37,727 bases of DNA from a virus, in the IMG/VR virus record IMGVR_UViG_3300037339_000802, positions 1-37,727 of that record; one strand, written 5' to 3'. The translations under genes and the position numbers were made by a program. Below, piece after piece: positions 35,829 through 37,727 of the stretch. The notes beneath the pieces are model-generated. The model searched no databases, was not told where the DNA came from, and was given only the letters and a program-made list of their open reading frames with translations. Positions within the stretch are counted from its first letter, which is position 1. Every line of letters begins with the position of its first letter.

Positions 35829-37727
35829 CTACGCTCCCGCCTCGAGGAAGTGGACGCGGGCCCCGGTCCCGAGGTACGCCTCGATGCCCTCGACGGTGAA
35901 CTTCCCGATCTGCACCATGCCGCCCTCGCCGACGACCGGCCCCTCAAAGATTTGCGTCACGTAGATGTCGGGCACCTGCTGGATCGTCGTCGACGACCCG
36001 GGGCTGGATCCACCGGTCCCCGTCGACTCCGTGGCGACGTCTTCGATCGTGATGGGCTTCAACATCCCCGACTCGTCGGCCTTCCACGAGATGTTCTTGA
36101 TCTTCCCCCACTGGAACGTGACGATGTAGAAGATCAGCGTCCCGAGGGCGCCGAGGAACGTGAAGATCGAGATGAGGGCGTTGGCGAACGGGACGATGGC
36201 CTTGTTGTACAGCCACACGAAGGCGTCGACGATGAACTCGATGACCGGCCCGAGGGCCGTGAGGAGCGGCATGACGATGGCCGCCAGCACCCGTCCGACG
36301 ATCGTCAGGATGTTGACGAGGGGTTGGAGGAGCGTGTTGATGACCGGCCCGAGGACGTCCATCATCGCTTGGAAGATCGTCTGTAACGGGCTCAACAGGG
36401 CCATGACGTTGGTGAGTTGCATGAACGCGTCGATGAGGGGCTGCATCGGCCCGAGGAGCTTTTGGAAGAAGCTCCCGATCCCACCGCCGCCTTCACCGCC
36501 GCCGCCCATCGACGACCGCAGGAGACGCTGTTCCTCGAAGGGTTCGTTGGTGACGGCCCGTTGAGCGGCGTTCGCCTCGGCCGCCGCCGCGGCCGCCGCC
36601 TGCTCTTCTCCCTTCGCCTCGCGCGCCAGTTCGGCCAGTTCCCGGGCGACCATCCGACCGTACGCCCCCTCGTACCCGACCCCGCCCACCCCGGCCCCGC
36701 CGCCCGCCCCACCGCCGCCGCTCGCCTGCACGGCCCTCATCGTCGCCTCGATCGACTCGGCTGGCCTCCGCCAGATGTCGATCATCTGCCTTACGTCCTC
36801 GGCCATGCTCGAGAAGAAGTCCTTTGACTGCTGACCCGCCGTCTGCCAGATCGACTTCAAGGTGTCGCCGAGGGGCTGACGCTCCGACCGCTGGTAGTCG
36901 ACGCGGCCGAACGACGTCCCGGCCAGGCCACCCCCGAGGACGCCGCCCGAGAGCTTCGACAGCCCAGCGCCGATCTTCTGCAACAACGATTCCGCCTGCT
37001 GGATGAGCCAGTTGAGGACCGTGACGAAGAACGACTTGATGGCCTCGATCGTGTCGTGGAAGGCGTACTCGATCGGCGCCCACAGGGTCTTCGCGACGGC
37101 CCCGACGAGTTGTGCCGCGAGCTTCATCGTCCCGTAGAACAGTTCGTACCCCCACGTCGATACCTTCGCGACGGTCAGCACGGCCTTGATGATGACGTCG
37201 ACGCCCGCCGCCGCCCACGTGCCGATCTGGTCGATCATGTCCTTGTTGGCCGTCACCGCGATGTACTGCTGGGCGATGACCTCCCCGATCTTCTCCTTCT
37301 GTTCGTCGAAGAGGTTCGAGATCGCCTGCTGGCGTCCGTACACCGTCTGCATGACGGCCTCGGTGACGCTCCCGTACGTTTCGGCGACGTACCGGATCGC
37401 GTCGCCCGACTTCAACTGCTCGTCGGTGAACGATCGCAACTGCGGCAGGAACCTCCCGAGCGTCCCCGTGCTCCCCTCGTACGACGCCCCGAGGCCGCGG
37501 ACGGCAGTCTCGAGTGGGACGATGCCAGTCGAGGCGAGCCCGATGGCCGCGTCCATCGTCTCCTTCATCTGCTTCTCGGTGAGGTCCATTCCCGCGAGGA
37601 GGATGAACCCGCTCTCGATCTGATCGTCGGTGAAGATCGTCGTCCGTTGCATCTCGTCGGAGTACGCCTTGAGGGCGAAGACCGTCGCGTCGGTCGCCTG
37701 CGTGTTGGCGTTGAGGACGGCCGTCAG
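35829..37727 (-). CDS. Tail tape-measure protein, C-terminal part (632 aa visible; runs off the right edge)
   Basis: The frame is open to the right edge (37727). The first visible region, LTAVLNANTQATDATVFALK, EMQRTTIFTDDQIESGFILL and KEAMDAA-like helices, matches the classic N-terminal block of siphophage tape measures. The middle is long, helical and alanine-rich with hydrophobic spans (WAAAGVDVIIKAVLTVAKVS, MDVLGPVINTLLQPLVNILT). These fit a protein that sets tail length and crosses the host membrane. The end (VGEGGMVQIGKFTVEGIEAY) precedes the tail-tip gene. Together with the fragment at 212-1 the protein would be at least about 700 residues. Confidence 0.85.
   Translation of the reverse strand: MTAVLNANTQATDATVFALKAYSDEMQRTTIFTDDQIESGFILLAGMDLTEKQMKETMDAAIGLASTGIVPLETAVRGLGASYEGSTGTLGRFLPQLRSFTDEQLKSGDAIRYVAETYGSVTEAVMQTVYGRQQAISNLFDEQKEKIGEVIAQQYIAVTANKDMIDQIGTWAAAGVDVIIKAVLTVAKVSTWGYELFYGTMKLAAQLVGAVAKTLWAPIEYAFHDTIEAIKSFFVTVLNWLIQQAESLLQKIGAGLSKLSGGVLGGGLAGTSFGRVDYQRSERQPLGDTLKSIWQTAGQQSKDFFSSMAEDVRQMIDIWRRPAESIEATMRAVQASGGGGAGGGAGVGGVGYEGAYGRMVARELAELAREAKGEEQAAAAAAAEANAAQRAVTNEPFEEQRLLRSSMGGGGEGGGGIGSFFQKLLGPMQPLIDAFMQLTNVMALLSPLQTIFQAMMDVLGPVINTLLQPLVNILTIVGRVLAAIVMPLLTALGPVIEFIVDAFVWLYNKAIVPFANALISIFTFLGALGTLIFYIVTFQWGKIKNISWKADESGMLKPITIEDVATESTGTGGSSPGSSTTIQQVPDIYVTQIFEGPVVGEGGMVQIGKFTVEGIEAYLGTGARVHFLEAGA

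Noticed and set aside
1-37727. CRISPR array, insertion sequence or integrase with attachment site
   Set aside because: No regularly spaced identical repeats, transposase, recombinase motif or tRNA-end duplication could be seen; the only tRNA lies inside the late module with a complete fold.

Overview
This window is almost certainly a near-complete genome of a tailed bacteriophage (siphovirus-like) with GC-rich DNA. Every gene I can support lies on the minus strand, so the map is read from high to low coordinates. The genes are tightly packed, and many neighbours overlap by ATGA or GTGA (translational coupling). Both window ends fall inside one tail tape-measure gene: its N-terminus is at 212..1 and its C-terminal 632 residues at 37727..35829. 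The molecule is therefore probably circular or circularly permuted, with a short piece missing at the join. There is no integrase, repressor or plasmid partition pair, so a strictly lytic life is more likely. The host is unknown; a lipoprotein signal and a membrane-anchored transglycosylase fit a Gram-negative host.

Layout in transcription order. (1) About 21.9 to 18.9 kb: an early promoter, then about ten tiny, mostly coupled genes of unknown function, ending in a single-strand DNA-binding protein. (2) 18.95 to 13.4 kb: a second promoter with the same operator-like palindrome, then ERF recombinase, a coiled-coil partner, a PD-(D/E)XK nuclease, a lambda-O-like replication initiator carrying iterons inside its own gene, several small zinc-ribbon and helical proteins, and a RuvC-like resolvase. 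(3) 13.4 to 10.6 kb: a queuosine-precursor transporter (YhhQ), QueC, a DpdA-like transglycosylase and a ParB-like protein. This is a compact 7-deazaguanine DNA-modification cassette. (4) 10.6 to 0 kb: packaging and head genes of Mu-like type (small and large terminase, portal fused to a MuF-like domain, protease with nested scaffold, decoration protein, gpT-like capsid, connector, gpG-like protein), then tail terminator, tube, and tail assembly chaperones G/GT with a -1 frameshift site. (5) 37.7 to 26.5 kb across the join: tape measure, a 1114-residue tail-tip/beta-helix protein, a collar-domain fibre, M15 endolysin, holin candidates, a lipoprotein and duplicated accessory tail proteins. (6) 26.5 to 22.2 kb: a LamG-like fibre with 12 repeats, a small Ig-like protein, a lytic transglycosylase whose stop codon lies inside a tRNA(CAT), and three small membrane proteins.

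The most novel signal is a roughly 70-nt RNA element present three times (21641-21707, 21075-21143, 19345-19419), each directly upstream of a ribosome binding site in the early region. It has two hairpins with covarying stems, an invariant UCCGAAGC loop and an invariant AAAGCGCAC linker. Next are two early promoters sharing a TTTCC-NN-GGAAA palindrome in the spacer, a putative replication origin with four iterons about 22 bp apart, and the minimal 7-deazaguanine cassette.
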